From Symsagittifera roscoffensis (taxonomy: Eukaryota; Xenacoelomorpha; Acoela; Convolutidae): DNA of 64,000 nt. Of this stretch, positions 22,978 through 34,448 are shown one piece after another. The notes under the pieces are model-generated. The model saw only the letters and a program-made list of their open reading frames with translations, had not been told where the DNA came from and did not search any database. A program made the translations under genes and the position numbers. The DNA lies in assembly GCF_963678635.1 (NCBI RefSeq), contig NC_087065.1, forward strand, positions 47,866,381-47,930,380, given 5' to 3'. Positions within the stretch are counted from its first letter, which is position 1; every line of letters begins with the position of its first letter.

Positions 22978-24440
22978 ATTCCAGCTTTGGACATCGGCTT
23001 TTAGCTCAAAGTGTGTTAAGTAGCTTACAAAGTCATTAAAGCCAATGAATTCCTCCGGTAATAGCATTTCGGAGACAGAGCTTGCCGTTGTCATACTCAA
23101 CTACCACCATAAGTAAAAATAATTCAAGTATTTACTGTAGTTAGAGGTTTTCTGGTTCTTGCCTGCTAAGTTCATCTGGAAAAAACACAAAGTCACTTCG
23201 ACTACAATTATACGAAGTTAGTTCCAAAAAACATCGAAATTTTCTGCACTTTTGGACTTTTTCTAGCTCAATTTTCCTCCATTTTTCTCTGAAATTGGTA
23301 CAATTAAACCTTGTTTTCCAGGGTTATTCAAAACTTACAAGAAAAACAAACAAAAAAAACAAATAAAACATTTTTATTTCCAAAAGTAACAACGTTTTAT
23401 ATATAAATTTTCAAGATTTTTCGACCAGCTCAATTTTTTTGATCAATTTGAGTGTTTCTGAAACTCTTAACTTGGTTTCTTTTGAAATAAGTATCGGTTT
23501 CCATTTACATGTCGTATAGTCTTGACAACGTTATACAACGATTTGTGGTTGTTTATTTTCGTCATTATCGTTAATTATTTATGAGACTTCTCAGACATCA
23601 TACTTTTTACACAAGTTCAAGTTTCAACCTTCACTTTTCCCAAAACTAAATTTTCGATTTCCTACAAAAACAATTATTGAGTATGGATCAAAAAATTTTC
23701 AAAAATCCTGGCAGAAAGATAACTACCGCACGCTTTGCTTCTAAGAAACTCATTAAGACTATTTTTCAATTCCGATTTTTTTCAAGGGATGATAGTGCAT
23801 CTCCTTGAAATCTAGTTTCTCCGTAAAGCGAGATAAAAATCATGTCTGTTCAAAAGACTAAGGAGACTACGTTTTTGTACCGTACCTATATTTTTTCTGT
23901 TACTAATTAACTTTAGTCTAGTTGAGTTGATACTGATAACTTTAATCCAATGTTTGCCTAGTTCTGCTGTAATTCAATCCACTGCTCCAATAATATGACT
24001 CCATAGCTATATCCTTTACCTTCTGGCTCCTTTCTCGTTGCACACATTAGCCCCAAGTTACAAGTAGGTTGATTGACTTTCATCTCGAAAAGTTGGCAGT
24101 GAATATAAGGCCACTTTCCGGTGTTAACTTTCTGCTTTTGCTAGCTTCAATCAAAATTTTGCCTAGTTACGCTGTATTTAAGTCCAGTGCTCCGATGTTA
24201 TTACTCCGTAGCTATATCAATTACCTTCTGATTCCTTTCTCGTTGGAAATGTTAGCCCCTGTTAGAAGTAAGTTTATTGGCCCTATCTGAGAAAGTTGGC
24301 ACATGGGATTAGGCTACTTTGCGGTTATAACTTTACGCTACTGCTAGCTTCAACCAAATTTTCGCCTAGTTTCGCTGTAATTAAATCCACTGCTCCAATG
24401 CTTTGACTCCATAGCTATACCAATTACCGTGAGATTCAAA
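22978..24440. repeat. R block, copy 3 (partial, with internal tandem repeat)
   Basis: Corresponds to about 660-1800 of the R block. It begins within the first codons of the gag-like frame and runs through the region of 1170-1500. From about 23925 to 24440 a module present once in the other R blocks (near 1600-1800) is repeated about 2.5 times with a period near 205 bases; the 'ccactgctcc'-type site recurs near 23976, 24181 and 24382. Confidence 0.75.
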
Positions 24441-24746
24441 TTAAGCTGGGTTTTTAAGCTAATCGAATGAAGCTAATAACGGATGTCAAATGTCTTGTCA
24501 AATGACTCGTTTTCAGACATGGAGCACATTACTTCAGATTCGTGGCTGCCTGAAGACCTCAATGGTCGGGCTAAATTTCAGTCCGCTTGCTCGCCTCTTG
24601 CTTTTCGAAACAGGAAATTAAGTCCATTTTAATGTGCCTGATTCTTAAATTAATGCTATTACACTTATGTGACGAGAGAGGCGCTAATGGAAAAGCAGAA
24701 GAAAATAGAAAAATGGGAAAAATAGCATTAATTTCTGGATGAAACT
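24440..24746. other. Short unique stretch before the third gypsy-2 copy
   Basis: Not seen elsewhere in the window. It has a short plus-strand frame starting at 24518 (MEHITSDSWLPEDLNGRAKF) of about 40 codons with no family match that I recognise. It could be a gag start or chance. Confidence 0.25.
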
Positions 24747-25110
24747 ATGTTGAACTATAGTTTCATCATCGACATTGTCATTCGCTCCATCTATGGTAGT
24801 GGTCTCTCGACTGCATTTAGCAACTCTAAGCCTAAACTTAAAGAAAAGTGTAGTTTTTTTTTCACGAAAAGGAACTCAGTGAACAATGTTTCCGGAAACT
24901 TATCATCACCTGAGCGCAACTACTCTAACGTCGATCGAGAGGCTTCGGCAATCGTCTTTGAAATCACACGGCTGAAAAAGTTTTTACTGACGCGCAAGTT
25001 TACACTACAAACAGATCACAAACCATTGAACTACCTTCTTGCACAGAGAGATACTGAAAACAGCATCAGCTAGAATAACAAGATGCGCCATTGCAATGAC
25101 GGGACTTGAA
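24747..25110 (+). pseudogene. RNase H remnant (gypsy-2, third copy)
   Basis: The frame ends with NNVSGNLSSPERNYSNVDRE, RLKKFLLTRKFTLQTDHKPL and NYLLAQRD, the most complete RNase H stretch in this family. The catalytic Glu and Asp positions (DRE, QTDH) are kept. Upstream RT is absent: the sequence joins leader-like DNA directly to RNase H, so this copy has a large internal deletion. Confidence 0.75.
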
Positions 25111-26040
25111 TTTAGGTTGAAGTATGTGCAAATGAGCAAATTCCTTATGCGAACGAACTGGGAAGACTAGATTTTCATGACCAGACACAAAAAAAGAAGA
25201 AAGACTGTTTCTTCTAGAATGTATTGTCCTTCGCAGACACGCAGACAATCACGCTGAACGACTTCAAGATCGATTTCTAATCAAATCGATCATTTCAGGA
25301 CGTTTTCAAACTGATACAAAGCAGTGACTGGAGATAATACTCAGAAGCTGAATAGCACTTCAAGAAGGAAGCCGAAACAATGACAAAGCGAGAAGGCGTC
25401 AGCTACATGGCCGTTGTACTTTTCATACCGCCGAGATTCAGAAGACAAGTTACGGTCGATAGTCCCCGACGACCTTCTAAAAAAGACAAGCAACCGAAGC
25501 GACACCGAGAATGGTTGCTTGGTGGCCTGGCATGTTACAAGACGTGGAAAGATTTGTCTCAAGGTGCTGGTTCTGTCAAAGAACAGAAAACCGCTTTGGA
25601 AAACAGTTGTCAAGTGGCAGGAAGCAGTTGTAGGGGAAGTAATCCATTAAAACTGGTCCCACACCAATGAAGCACGAATACATAACTGTTGTCAATGGTG
25701 CATGAAGTGGATGTATCGAAGCGTTCTCGGCCAGATACTGTCAAGAAAGCTCTGTCAGCAGTCATTAAAATTTTTGTTGTACCAAAAACTCTAGTCTCTG
25801 GCTTCAAAGCATGGTGCAAGTTTCAGAAGTTGACAAAACTGAATCGCCCATCTACCACCCAAGAGCAAATGGACTAGCAGAAAGAGCATTCCAGACAATT
25901 AAACATGACATGAAGGCATTGGGAAAAATTCATCAGTCAATTTCTTTGCGTTTTTGACTATTGACGCAGTACTATTGACGCATTCCAAAGCGAATGGAAA
26001 AACAACAGTAGCTGAGATTTGGAGTTAATTTCAACTTTGT
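25110..26040 (+). pseudogene. Integrase remnant (gypsy-2, third copy)
   Basis: The broken frame carries an IPPRFRRQV piece before the zinc-binding part, a VPKTLVSGFKAWCKFQ stretch around the second Asp (deleted between SD and FKAW), then PRANGLAERAFQTIKHDMKA with the final catalytic Glu in LAERAFQ. The order and motifs match integrases of nematode-type Ty3/gypsy elements. Frameshifts near 25400 and 25860 and the small core deletion inactivate it. Confidence 0.7.
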
Positions 26041-26049
26041 ATTGAAATC

Positions 26050-26345
26050 CAGCTCCCCACGACAACAACCTAGATCCGCCCCTGATTAGTAATTGCATCT
26101 CTCTTAATGGGATAATTTTCTGGGCTGGGTCTACCAATTTTTTTAGATTTTCGGTCTTTAAACTCAGGACAGTCAAATGATTCAGTTTTGGCCAACAAAG
26201 TGAAAAAATATCAGCGTCTGAGTGCAAAAAATTGAAAGCACTTTTCTTAGATACAAAAAAATGAAACCTACCAAATTTTGGCCGAAAAGCTCGACTCATA
26301 TGGATTTTTGGTCGAGAGAGTCAAAACATACGTTTAGAAGCTCAT
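26050..26345. repeat. X block, copy 1
   Basis: Non-coding repeat beginning near 'cctagatccgcccctgatta' and continuing through a 'ggacagtcaaat' site. Related copies lie at 30530-30760 and 32470-32760. It always follows a gypsy-2 integrase remnant and is a likely 3' untranslated part of the element. Confidence 0.6.
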
Positions 26346-26690
26346 TGGAGACTAATGAAAAAATTGATTGTCTGGTCTGTTGAAAGGCCTTAAATTGGTT
26401 CAGAAATGATTATGAATTTGTTGCTATCGTCTTTTACTTAACAATTGAGTTTAATTAACTGTAACAACGTGTCAACCAGGATAATTTCTCAAGATATTAT
26501 TCAATCCTATACATGAAAACGAAGCTTTATATTTAGATGGTGTTTTTGGTAAAAGTTTATCAAACATTGTAAGAAAGGGAAAAAAATGAATCTAATGACA
26601 AATCTTGTTTTCATGTATATTTTTCTACTGATATCAACTATAAGTATTAATTGAATTTCAAGCGGTTGTTCCAGTGCCGAGTGTGAGTTT
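26345..26690. repeat. gypsy-2 leader fragment
   Basis: A partial, diverged copy of the leader at 16900-17140, placed before a T segment. It carries the same 'gtcaaccagg' and 'tcttgttttcatgtatat' landmarks. No coding signal. Confidence 0.5.
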
Positions 26691-27640
26691 TAGTTTAATT
26701 TTCGAATTTAATTTGAGAGTTTGATTACTCCATTTACTCCCAGAAAAATAGTTTTGGAAGCATCACTTAGCTTTTACTAATACAAAGTAAGAAGACAATG
26801 AAAAAAAAAATTTCAAATAATTCAGATAAATTTTAAAACATATCAAGTGTTGCTTGATTTGTACAGCAACTTATTACACCATCATATTGTTCCGACATTG
26901 ATTTGTACAGCAATTGATTACACCATCTTATTGTTCCGAAGTGAATATGTTGAAAATGGGGGAAAACTTTGTTTTCGGGTGTGTTTCAGTTTTTTGCTTC
27001 GTGTTTTTCACGCGAAATCAGATACCACACATAACCATCGAACTGTTTTGAGTGATAGATTGCATTGAAGTCCCTTCAGTTGTGATTTGAACCTCATGCC
27101 GCAGAATTTTTGGATGCCGCAGAGAAGATCAAATTTCACCAGAGTAACGCTCTAGAAAAGTCCAGCTTTTTACTTTCAGCTTTTTATCTTTTTCGTTCCG
27201 GCAGTATTTTCTCCTTTAAAGTTTTTGTCAGAGGTGTGAATGATTCTTTTAAGATTCAAAACCTTCAAGAATGGTCGCTTTTTTTGCTTTTTCACTTATC
27301 ACTTTGATGAATCAATACCAATATAGGTACTTATCATCAGCGTTCAATATACTGCATGCAATTGTCGAGGTGAGACTCTGTACGTCGAGTTTTTAGTCTG
27401 TCAAATGTGTGTTAGAATCACCACTTTTTTACAATAGCCTAATTTTACTTACTCTCCACGCGCTTCATAACACCTTCAAAACGTGTAAATCGGTCGGATC
27501 TTTATTCAAAACTACATTCATTAATTGTTGTGAGTTTTTGTTTTCAATCTTAGCACCTCATGTTCCCCAATCAACGATATCGAATTCACTCTTTATAATA
27601 ATCTGAGAGATCAGCGCAAAGTTGAAATTTTTGCATGAAA
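26690..27640. repeat. T segment, copy 3
   Basis: A full-length T segment. Near 26850-26940 it has a local duplication of a 'gtacagcaa...ttacaccat' piece that occurs once in other copies. Confidence 0.65.
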
Positions 27641-27659
27641 TTTAAGGAGAATATTTATT

Positions 27660-28440
27660 TCAATTTTTTTAATCTGTTGAGGCGTAGTCAACTGTTTCAG
27701 AAGCTAAAGTATGTTTAGTAGTGTATTGCAATCGTCTCTTTCTTATCGGTTGAGTTTAACTAACTGTCACATTGTATCAACCAGGATATATTCTAAAGAT
27801 ATTAATCACTCGTACTCATGAATAAGAAGCCTTATTTTTCGACTGCATTTTGTTAAAAATTTACCAAATATTCGAACACAGGAACCAATACTTAGATCTA
27901 ATGAACAAATCTTGTTTTCATGTATAGTTTTCCCTCTGATAACAACTATAGGTATCAAATTAAATTCAACTAAACAATCACTAAAATGATCTTAATTGTT
28001 TATTCAAAAACAATCTGTTTCCTTGCGCCAATTCACATCAATGATGTCCAGACCAGGATAAAAGTAACCTTATCTTCTGAGAACGGTTCAGATTGATTGT
28101 CAGTAGTTGGTGAAGGATATTCTTTGTTTTCATGATGGATTATAGCTTCCTCATCGACATTTTTGTTCGTTCCTTCTTTGGTATTGGTCTCTCAACTGCA
28201 TCTCGCAAGTCTAAGGTTAAATTTTAAAAAAGAAATGGACTATAATTTCAAGTCAATATCCAGAAAACCAGAAAGTGTTGAAAATTCTTGCAATTTGCGT
28301 GGGAAAATGAACAAAAACAAGATGTTTTTTGAATGGCTACGATGTATAGATCATATGGTAAGATAGGAAGTTTTGCAATAAATTGTTGAAATAAGTTAAG
28401 CAACAACAACACAGGTAACAGTAGAATTGGTGAAAGAATA
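27660..28440 (+). repeat. gypsy-2 leader, second copy
   Basis: Homologous to 16860-17640 over its whole length, and also followed by decayed protease sequence. The leader-protease order is therefore a fixed part of the element. Confidence 0.65.
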
Positions 28441-29870
28441 AACCATCATGCTGATGGGAGTCAGTTTTCAGAAAGAAATTTAGAAATCTCTGAAATTGCC
28501 ATTAAAACAGGAATGTTTTTTCATGGGCCGTCGCACTGGAATAAGCCATCATTGATGCACTGAAGGGAAATGCAAGTGAGCACAAGTGCTGATACAAGAG
28601 TCTATTCTTCGAGCATCTGGGACGATGGACACATAATCTACTTCAAAGAAACATTAAATTTGTAGTTTTGGCAATTTTGCGAGCAAACAAGAAATTTGGA
28701 CTCCTTGGCCGCAATCTCATACAAACCACACCTCCTAGATACATGGGCTCTCAGAGAAATTGCCGACAGATAAGGGATGCAACAACCAGGTGAAATTGAA
28801 GCTTGTAGCCCTATCACTTTTCTGCAAAGCCGGCAATTTTTCTGTAGTCGAGGCAAAGCAAAACTACGTTGCTAGAAAAGCAAAGCTTCAGAACATAGTC
28901 AGGCAGGATTTTTTTGAACTAGTGCAGCCTGGAGGAGGTACCAATGCATCAGCAGTTGTGAGACAGAGAAAGAAAAATGAGGGTCGCAAAATTTGTGCCG
29001 TCTAGAAATTTTTTTTTAAAGCTCAAAGTAATGGACGAAGACTACACAAAACTCGACATGGAAAGAGTTTCCCTAAACTTTAAATTCTTTGCAAAAACTC
29101 TCTTCTCCGATCCTTACCAAAAACTCAAAATTGATAGTGAAGCAAAAAAAAACTATGCAGAGTTCAAGATGTGTCGACTATTTACAAGGTTGAGGAACTC
29201 TTAAAATGAAACGCTTACGACAGCAGTGAATGGAAGACTCAGAGAAAACAACTTCACCATTAGTGAGATCGTGTCTATCCAGTTTCAGCTGATGGAATCA
29301 GGCTTGATGTTAGCTTCGTTCAGAAGAACTTCATCACCAATATACCCTTGAACTACAAAGAACTTCAATCATTTTGTGGACTAGCAAGTTACTACGGGTT
29401 CCGATCTTTGTCCCTAAGACGCTCCTGCTCCATTTTACGGGGTAGAGGTTTTGAATGCACAAACCAACGCCACAAGTGTATTTCAGAGTATCGAACAACA
29501 ACTCCAGTTGTCCAATCCTGCTCTTTTTTTCTGCGAAGCCGGCAGTTTTCCGCAGCCGAGGCAAAGCAAAATTACCTTGCCAAAAAACTGCACGCAAACT
29601 ACGAAAAATTTCAATCAATTTGTGGACTGGCAAGCTACTACTGATTCCTATCTTTGTCCGTCAGATGCTCACGTTAAATGACTTATGGATAACAGACTTT
29701 GTAAGAACAAACCAACACTACAAGTGATTTCAAAATAACAACAACTCTACTGAAAAGCAGTTGTTCATTCCTGCTCCCCGGACAAACAAGTGACTGTAAC
29801 TACCGATGCTTCAGAGCAAGCCATTGGCGGGATTCTTTAACAAAAAAGCCATTAAGTGATCAATGTTTCA
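28440..29870 (+). pseudogene. Protease-RT remnant (gypsy-2, fourth copy)
   Basis: Heavily decayed. Protease-side sequence (28490-28620) matches 17690-17830 but has no readable active site. At 29150-29205 the FKMCRLFTRLRNS piece marks the RT palm, truncated before the DD motif. The connection region (29350-29420 and 29610-29690) is present twice because of an internal duplication of about 260 bases. A 65-base module around 'gccgaggcaaagcaaa' occurs at both 28818-28880 and 29529-29590. Confidence 0.6.
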
Positions 29871-30450
29871 CGAGAATTATCATCAGCTGAGCATAACTAC
29901 TTCAACTTCAATAGAGTTGTCGTCACACGGCTGAAAACAAATTTTTGACGCTCAATTTGTCACTACAATCAGATCACAAACCGTTGAACTACCCCCTTGC
30001 GCCCCTGAGATACTTAAAACAGCATTAACTAAAATAACCAGATAGGCCATTGCATTGATGGGATTTGATTAAAAGTTGAAGTTTGTGCAAAGGAGCAAAA
30101 TCCTCATGCGGACGCGCTGAGTAGACTAAGTTTTCATGACAAAACACAAAAAAGGAAGAAAACCTGTTTCTTTCAGAATGACACCTTCTTCGCAGTTATG
30201 CATACAATCACGCAGAACGACTTCAAGCGCAATTTCCAATCGAATCGAACCTTTCAAAAAGTTTTCAAACGGATACAGAGCAATAATTGTAGTCAATGCT
30301 CAGAAGTTGAAACGCATTTCAAGAAGGAAGCTGAAACCCTGAATCACGAGAAGGCGTCAGCTACAACGGCGTTGTAATTGTTTACCGCCGAGATTCAGAA
30401 GACAAATTATAGTCGATAATCTCGACACGACCATCCAAACAGTCAAGCAA
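29870..30450 (+). pseudogene. RNase H to integrase-start remnant (gypsy-2, fourth copy)
   Basis: Broken frames match the RNase H, linker and zinc-binding regions of the other copies: TDHKPLNY-like near 29970, then the frame at 30136-30342 around the DDFQ-SNRTF linker. Sequence from about 30350 starts the integrase and then passes into the X block, so the integrase core is missing. Confidence 0.6.
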
Positions 30451-30529
30451 CCATACGACGCCGAGAATGGTTGCTTGGTGGTATGGCATGTCACAAGACG
30501 GGGAACAATTTGTCTCGCGGTTTTTCATC

Positions 30530-31095
30530 GAAAAAGCTAGGACAGTCAAATCATACAGATTTCGGCCTAGAACGAAAAAACTATTAGAGTTTGAGAGCAC
30601 AAGTTTGAAAAGAATTTTCTTTGTTACAGAAAAATGGAACACACCAAATTTTGAAGTCAAAAACAAAAAAAACTTTGAGAAAACCGGTTTTGATTGTTTT
30701 TGTTCGTCTTTTTGCTTAAAATTCTTTGACAATCAAAATTAATTTTATCAAACAATTTCAAGCAAAACTGAGCGTGAAAAAAAATATCTCTTTGTCCTGA
30801 AAGAAACAGAAAAATCACAAAGGTTTGTATAAGACCAACCACTACACAGCGTTCGTGATTCTTCAAAATCCAAGGACAAAGAACGATAGCTGGAATAAAA
30901 AAATTTTCGAAAAAAGTTTGACTTTAAATCTTTTTCAAAATCTACGCGCCATCCGATTAGGAGTTTATCAAAAAAATTAAAACTAATCAACTGTATGTCT
31001 CATAATTAGACCGTAGAAACCAGTTTAAGGATTTATTCAATTTTTAGATTCCCGAGTTCTAAGTTATGAAGTTGAACCACTTTCGATCCTTTTTT
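30530..31095. repeat. X-Y block, copy 2
   Basis: About 570 bases matching 32470-33095. Shared landmarks include 'cgttc(a/g)tgattcttcaaaa' and 'aaaatctacgcgccatccga'. Frames on both strands are shadows. It lies between a gypsy-2 pol remnant and a T segment. Confidence 0.65.
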
Positions 31096-31109
31096 GTACA
31101 TTTATGTTG

Positions 31110-31670
31110 GAATTGAAAATAACTAAGCTTTTCCTTATAAAGGGTTGAAAGACAACCAAAAAACATTTTCAGAATAATTTTGACAAATTTAAAAAATTTT
31201 GAAAGTATTTGACTTGTACAACAACTAGTTACACCATTTTGTTGAACCGACCATTGAAAATGGGGAGGAATTTTGTATTCGGGGGTAATTTAGTTTTTGT
31301 TTTTTGTTTTCCACGCAAACTAATGTACCACAAAAAATCATCGGACTGGGTTGAGTGATATAACCAATTAAATCCCCTTTCAACCTTTCAATCGTGATTT
31401 GAACCACATGCCAGAGAATTTTTGGATGCCGCAAAGAAGAAGAGATCCGGTAGATTCACATCAAAACAACTGTGAATCTGCCGGATCTCTAATCAAAACT
31501 TTTTTCATTGGTTTTTGCGAGTTTTCGTTTTGTATCTCAGCACCTCAAATTCCTTACTCAACAATAACGAATTCCTTCTTTTTAATGATCTGAGAGATCA
31601 GCGCAAAGTTGAAATTTCTAGTATGAAATTTAAGAAGATTAATTGTTTGATTTTATCTAATCTGTTGAGA
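31110..31670. repeat. T segment, copy 4 (internally deleted, with hairpin)
   Basis: Begins and ends like the other T segments, but about 350-400 bases of the middle are missing. At the join sits the long inverted repeat at 31441-31490. It then runs straight into gypsy-2 linker sequence. Confidence 0.65.
31441..31490. repeat. 20-bp inverted repeat with 10-base loop
   Basis: The left arm 31441-31460 (agagatccggtagattcaca) and right arm 31471-31490 (tgtgaatctgccggatctct) pair over all 20 positions, with a single G-T pair. The loop is 31461-31470. Only the right arm is native T sequence (compare 27485-27515), so the left arm looks like an inverted copy made at the deletion site. Confidence 0.9.
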
Positions 31671-32400
31671 TTTCTTTCAGAATGACACCTTCTTCGCAGA
31701 CACGCATACAATCACGCTGAACGACATCAAGAGCGGTTTCCAATCGAATCGGACCTTTCATAAAAATTTCAAACGGATACAGAGCAGTGCTTGTAGACAA
31801 TGCTCAGAAGCTGAATCACCTTTTAAGAAAGAAGCTGAAACGAGGACATCACGAGAAGGCGTCAGCTTACTTGGGCGCTTCGCCTTTCTTACCGCCGAGA
31901 TTCACATCCCAAGTTATGGTCGATAACACCAAGACGACCATCCAAAAAGTCAAGCAGTAAAACAACGCCGAGGATGGTTGCTTGGTGGTCTGGCATGTCA
32001 CAAGACGGGTAACGATTTGTCTCAAGATGCTAGATCTGTCAAAGAACAAACCACTGCTTTGGAAAATAGTTGTCAAGTGGTCATAAGCAGACGTAAGGGA
32101 AGTAACCCATATGGACTTGGCCCAAATCAAAGAAGCAGGGAATTATAATGATTTTGAATGGTGCAGGGTGTGTATGTATCGAAGCATTCCCAACCAATGT
32201 CAGAACTACTCTAACTGCCAAGAAAACTCTGTCAGCAGTCTTTGAAAACTTTGCTGCACCAAAAACTGTAGACTCTGACCAATGGAACCGAGTTTGTGAG
32301 CGATGACTTCTAAGCATGGTGCAAGTCTCAGGGAATTGACAAAACTGAATCACGAGCTAAAACCCAAGAGCAAATGGACTAGCAGTTAAATAGTTGGAGT
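31670..32400 (+). pseudogene. Integrase remnant (gypsy-2, fifth copy)
   Basis: Starts in the RNase H-integrase linker and continues through the zinc-binding and core regions in broken frames. Pieces match LLGGLACHKT, SLKEQTTALENSCQV-like text, TLSAV...FAAPKT and a PRANGLA end. The whole 5' part of the element (protease, RT, RNase H) is absent. The final Glu region is changed (GLAVK), so it is inactive. Confidence 0.65.
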
Positions 32401-32469
32401 AGTTTTTAAAAATAAGAGTAGTTTTTGAAATTGTCTTGAAAATGGACGCCCTACTACCTCGAGAATATC

Positions 32470-33095
32470 CTAGATCAGCCCCTGATTAGTAATTTTATCT
32501 CTCTCCTAATGAGATGAAAATTTGGGCTGGGTCGTCAAAATTTCTGAATTTTTTGGTCTCAGGACAATCAAATCATACAGTTTTTGGCTAAAAAAGAGAA
32601 GAAATATCAGATTCTGCCAAACTTTTGACCAAAAGTTCGAATTACTCCAATTTTTGCACTCTGAAATCAAAAATTTGCATACTTTTTTTCTGAGAAAATA
32701 TGTTTTAAATGTCTTTGTTCGTCTTTGTTTGATAATATTTGGCTGTCAGTGTTAATTTTTTCAAACAGTTTTAAGCAAATTTAGGTGTGAAAAAGTTTAT
32801 CTCCTTTTTTTCCTAACAAAATAGAAAAAATTATCAAAATTTGTATAAAAGTAATCACTACACTACGTTCATGATTCTTCAAAAAACCAGTGACAAAAAA
32901 CGACGACTGGAAGAGAATTTTTCTAAAAAAAAATGTTCACTTTTAATCTTTTTCAAAATCTACGCGCCATCCGATTTATCACACAAAAGAAAACTAACCA
33001 ACTGTATGTCGCAATTATAGACCCAAGAAACTAGATCAGAGATTTATAAAAATTTTCTTAGCCGAATTAAATTTCTAAGTTAAGAAAATGAACCA
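32470..33095. repeat. X-Y block, copy 3
   Basis: Second full copy of 30530-31095, again right after an integrase remnant. Together with the T segments it gives a repeat period of about 2 kb in this part of the array. Confidence 0.65.
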
Positions 33096-33480
33096 CATGC
33101 GATCCTTTTTTTTAAACATTTATGATGGCTTTGACAATATTCAATTGAAATTTTTTGGAACAAATAAAGCGCATAAAAGTCTCAAAACTTATCAAAGGCG
33201 GAGAAATACACAAGTCCAGAAGTCATTTTTATCGACTATTGAAATTGGGGATGAGCATTGAATTGGGTTGGTCATAGATATATTCTTTTTTGATTTTTTT
33301 TCTATTTACGCAATATTAGGTTTCAAAATTGATCATCAGAAGTGGTTGGTGGATATTTCAAGTTAAAGGCCTTTCAATCCTGATTCGATCAACATTACAA
33401 CAATATTTCAAGGGGTTGTTCCAGTGTCGAAAAAAAAACAGTTTTAATTTTTTGACTTTTAGTTTAATTTCGAGCAAGAA
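33095..33480. other. No gene seen
   Basis: AT-rich, with no long frame and no repeat partner noticed in the window. Confidence 0.4.
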
Positions 33481-33850
33481 ATTTAAAAGAAAATTCATTT
33501 AAGAGTTTGATTTTTCCATCTTACTCCCAGAAAAATAGTTTTGGAAACATGACTTAGCTTTTCCTTATAAAAAATAGAAGACAATCAAAAAAATCTCAGA
33601 GTTATTTTTTCAGATAAATTTTTAAACATCCTTTGACTTGTACAGCAACTGGTTACACCATCTTGTTGTTCCGATCATTTTTTTCGGTGTTTTAGTTTTT
33701 TTCTTTTTTTCCCACGCAATATCAGGTACTACAAAGAATCATTGGGCTGGGTTGAGTGATATATCATATTAAAGCCTTTTCAGTTGTGATTCGAACCACA
33801 CTAAAAACTTCCAAAATTTTTTTTAATGCCGAGAAAAACCGTTTTGAAAT
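33480..33850. repeat. T segment, copy 5 (partial)
   Basis: Matches the first half of the T segment (the 'ttactcccagaaaaatagtt' and 'agtgatatatca' sites) and then loses similarity. It marks the right end of the gypsy-2 array. Confidence 0.6.
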
Positions 33851-34009
33851 TTTTGATTTTTCCTCTAATTTTGAGCAGATGAGCAGGCTTACATCAGCTT
33901 ATTTATGCTTAACTTATGCCCTAAAAATTCAGTTATAATCAAGTAAAACTTTAATTTTTTGTTTAGATCTTTTTATCACACCACGAAGAAAAACCGACAA
34001 TTTGAAGAA

Positions 34010-34160
34010 AAAAAAAATTTTTTTTTGATACTAGGGTCGGAACATTCTCTGCTATTTTTTTTTGATACTAGGGTCGGAACATTCTCTGCTACTTGCACAG
34101 TAACCGGTTTTTCTTTTTATTACTTGTAATGAGGCTGTCTTACTAAAATTTTTCAATTTT
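34010..34160. repeat. R-block fragment with a local tandem duplication
   Basis: The stretch around 'gatactagggtcggaacatt' is present twice in a row (about 34026 and 34064). After the second copy it follows the R-block sequence of 1925-2020 (cytosine-rich 'cttgcacagtaacc', then 'aatgaggctgt'). It is a short diverged R fragment. Confidence 0.6.
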
Positions 34161-34448
34161 TTGAAGAATTTCATGAGATTTCTTTTCAGAAACATCTTCA
34201 GAACGCTTAAAGACAATCGGTGCACTCAGCGTTCCTTTCGTATTGTTTTTAATTTTGATTATAAAAAAAAATAAAAAACAAACTGCTCATCTGATATCAA
34301 GCAGGCATTAGATAAAGACGCGGAGATTTGTAGCAAATTATGCGATGCCGGGTGCGTTTTTTTCTGTTTTTTTGGCACTGTTTACGCGGAAACTTTGCCT
34401 TTAAGCGTTTAATTACGCGGAGAAAACTGAACGTCTTCAACTTTTTTG

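Larger units (their letters stand above)
20605..23310. repeat. gypsy-2 tandem unit 2 (about 2.7 kb)
   Basis: Direct copy of unit 1, including the same internal integrase deletion (near 22006). At its right end the R-block portion continues past the breakpoint into a longer R block (to 24440), which shows that the unit 1 side was cut during the duplication. Confidence 0.8.

Noticed and set aside
25958-26299. Minus-strand frame of 113 residues similar to 30382-30732
   Set aside because: The likeness comes from the X block; both are Phe/Lys/Ser-rich chance frames in a non-coding repeat.
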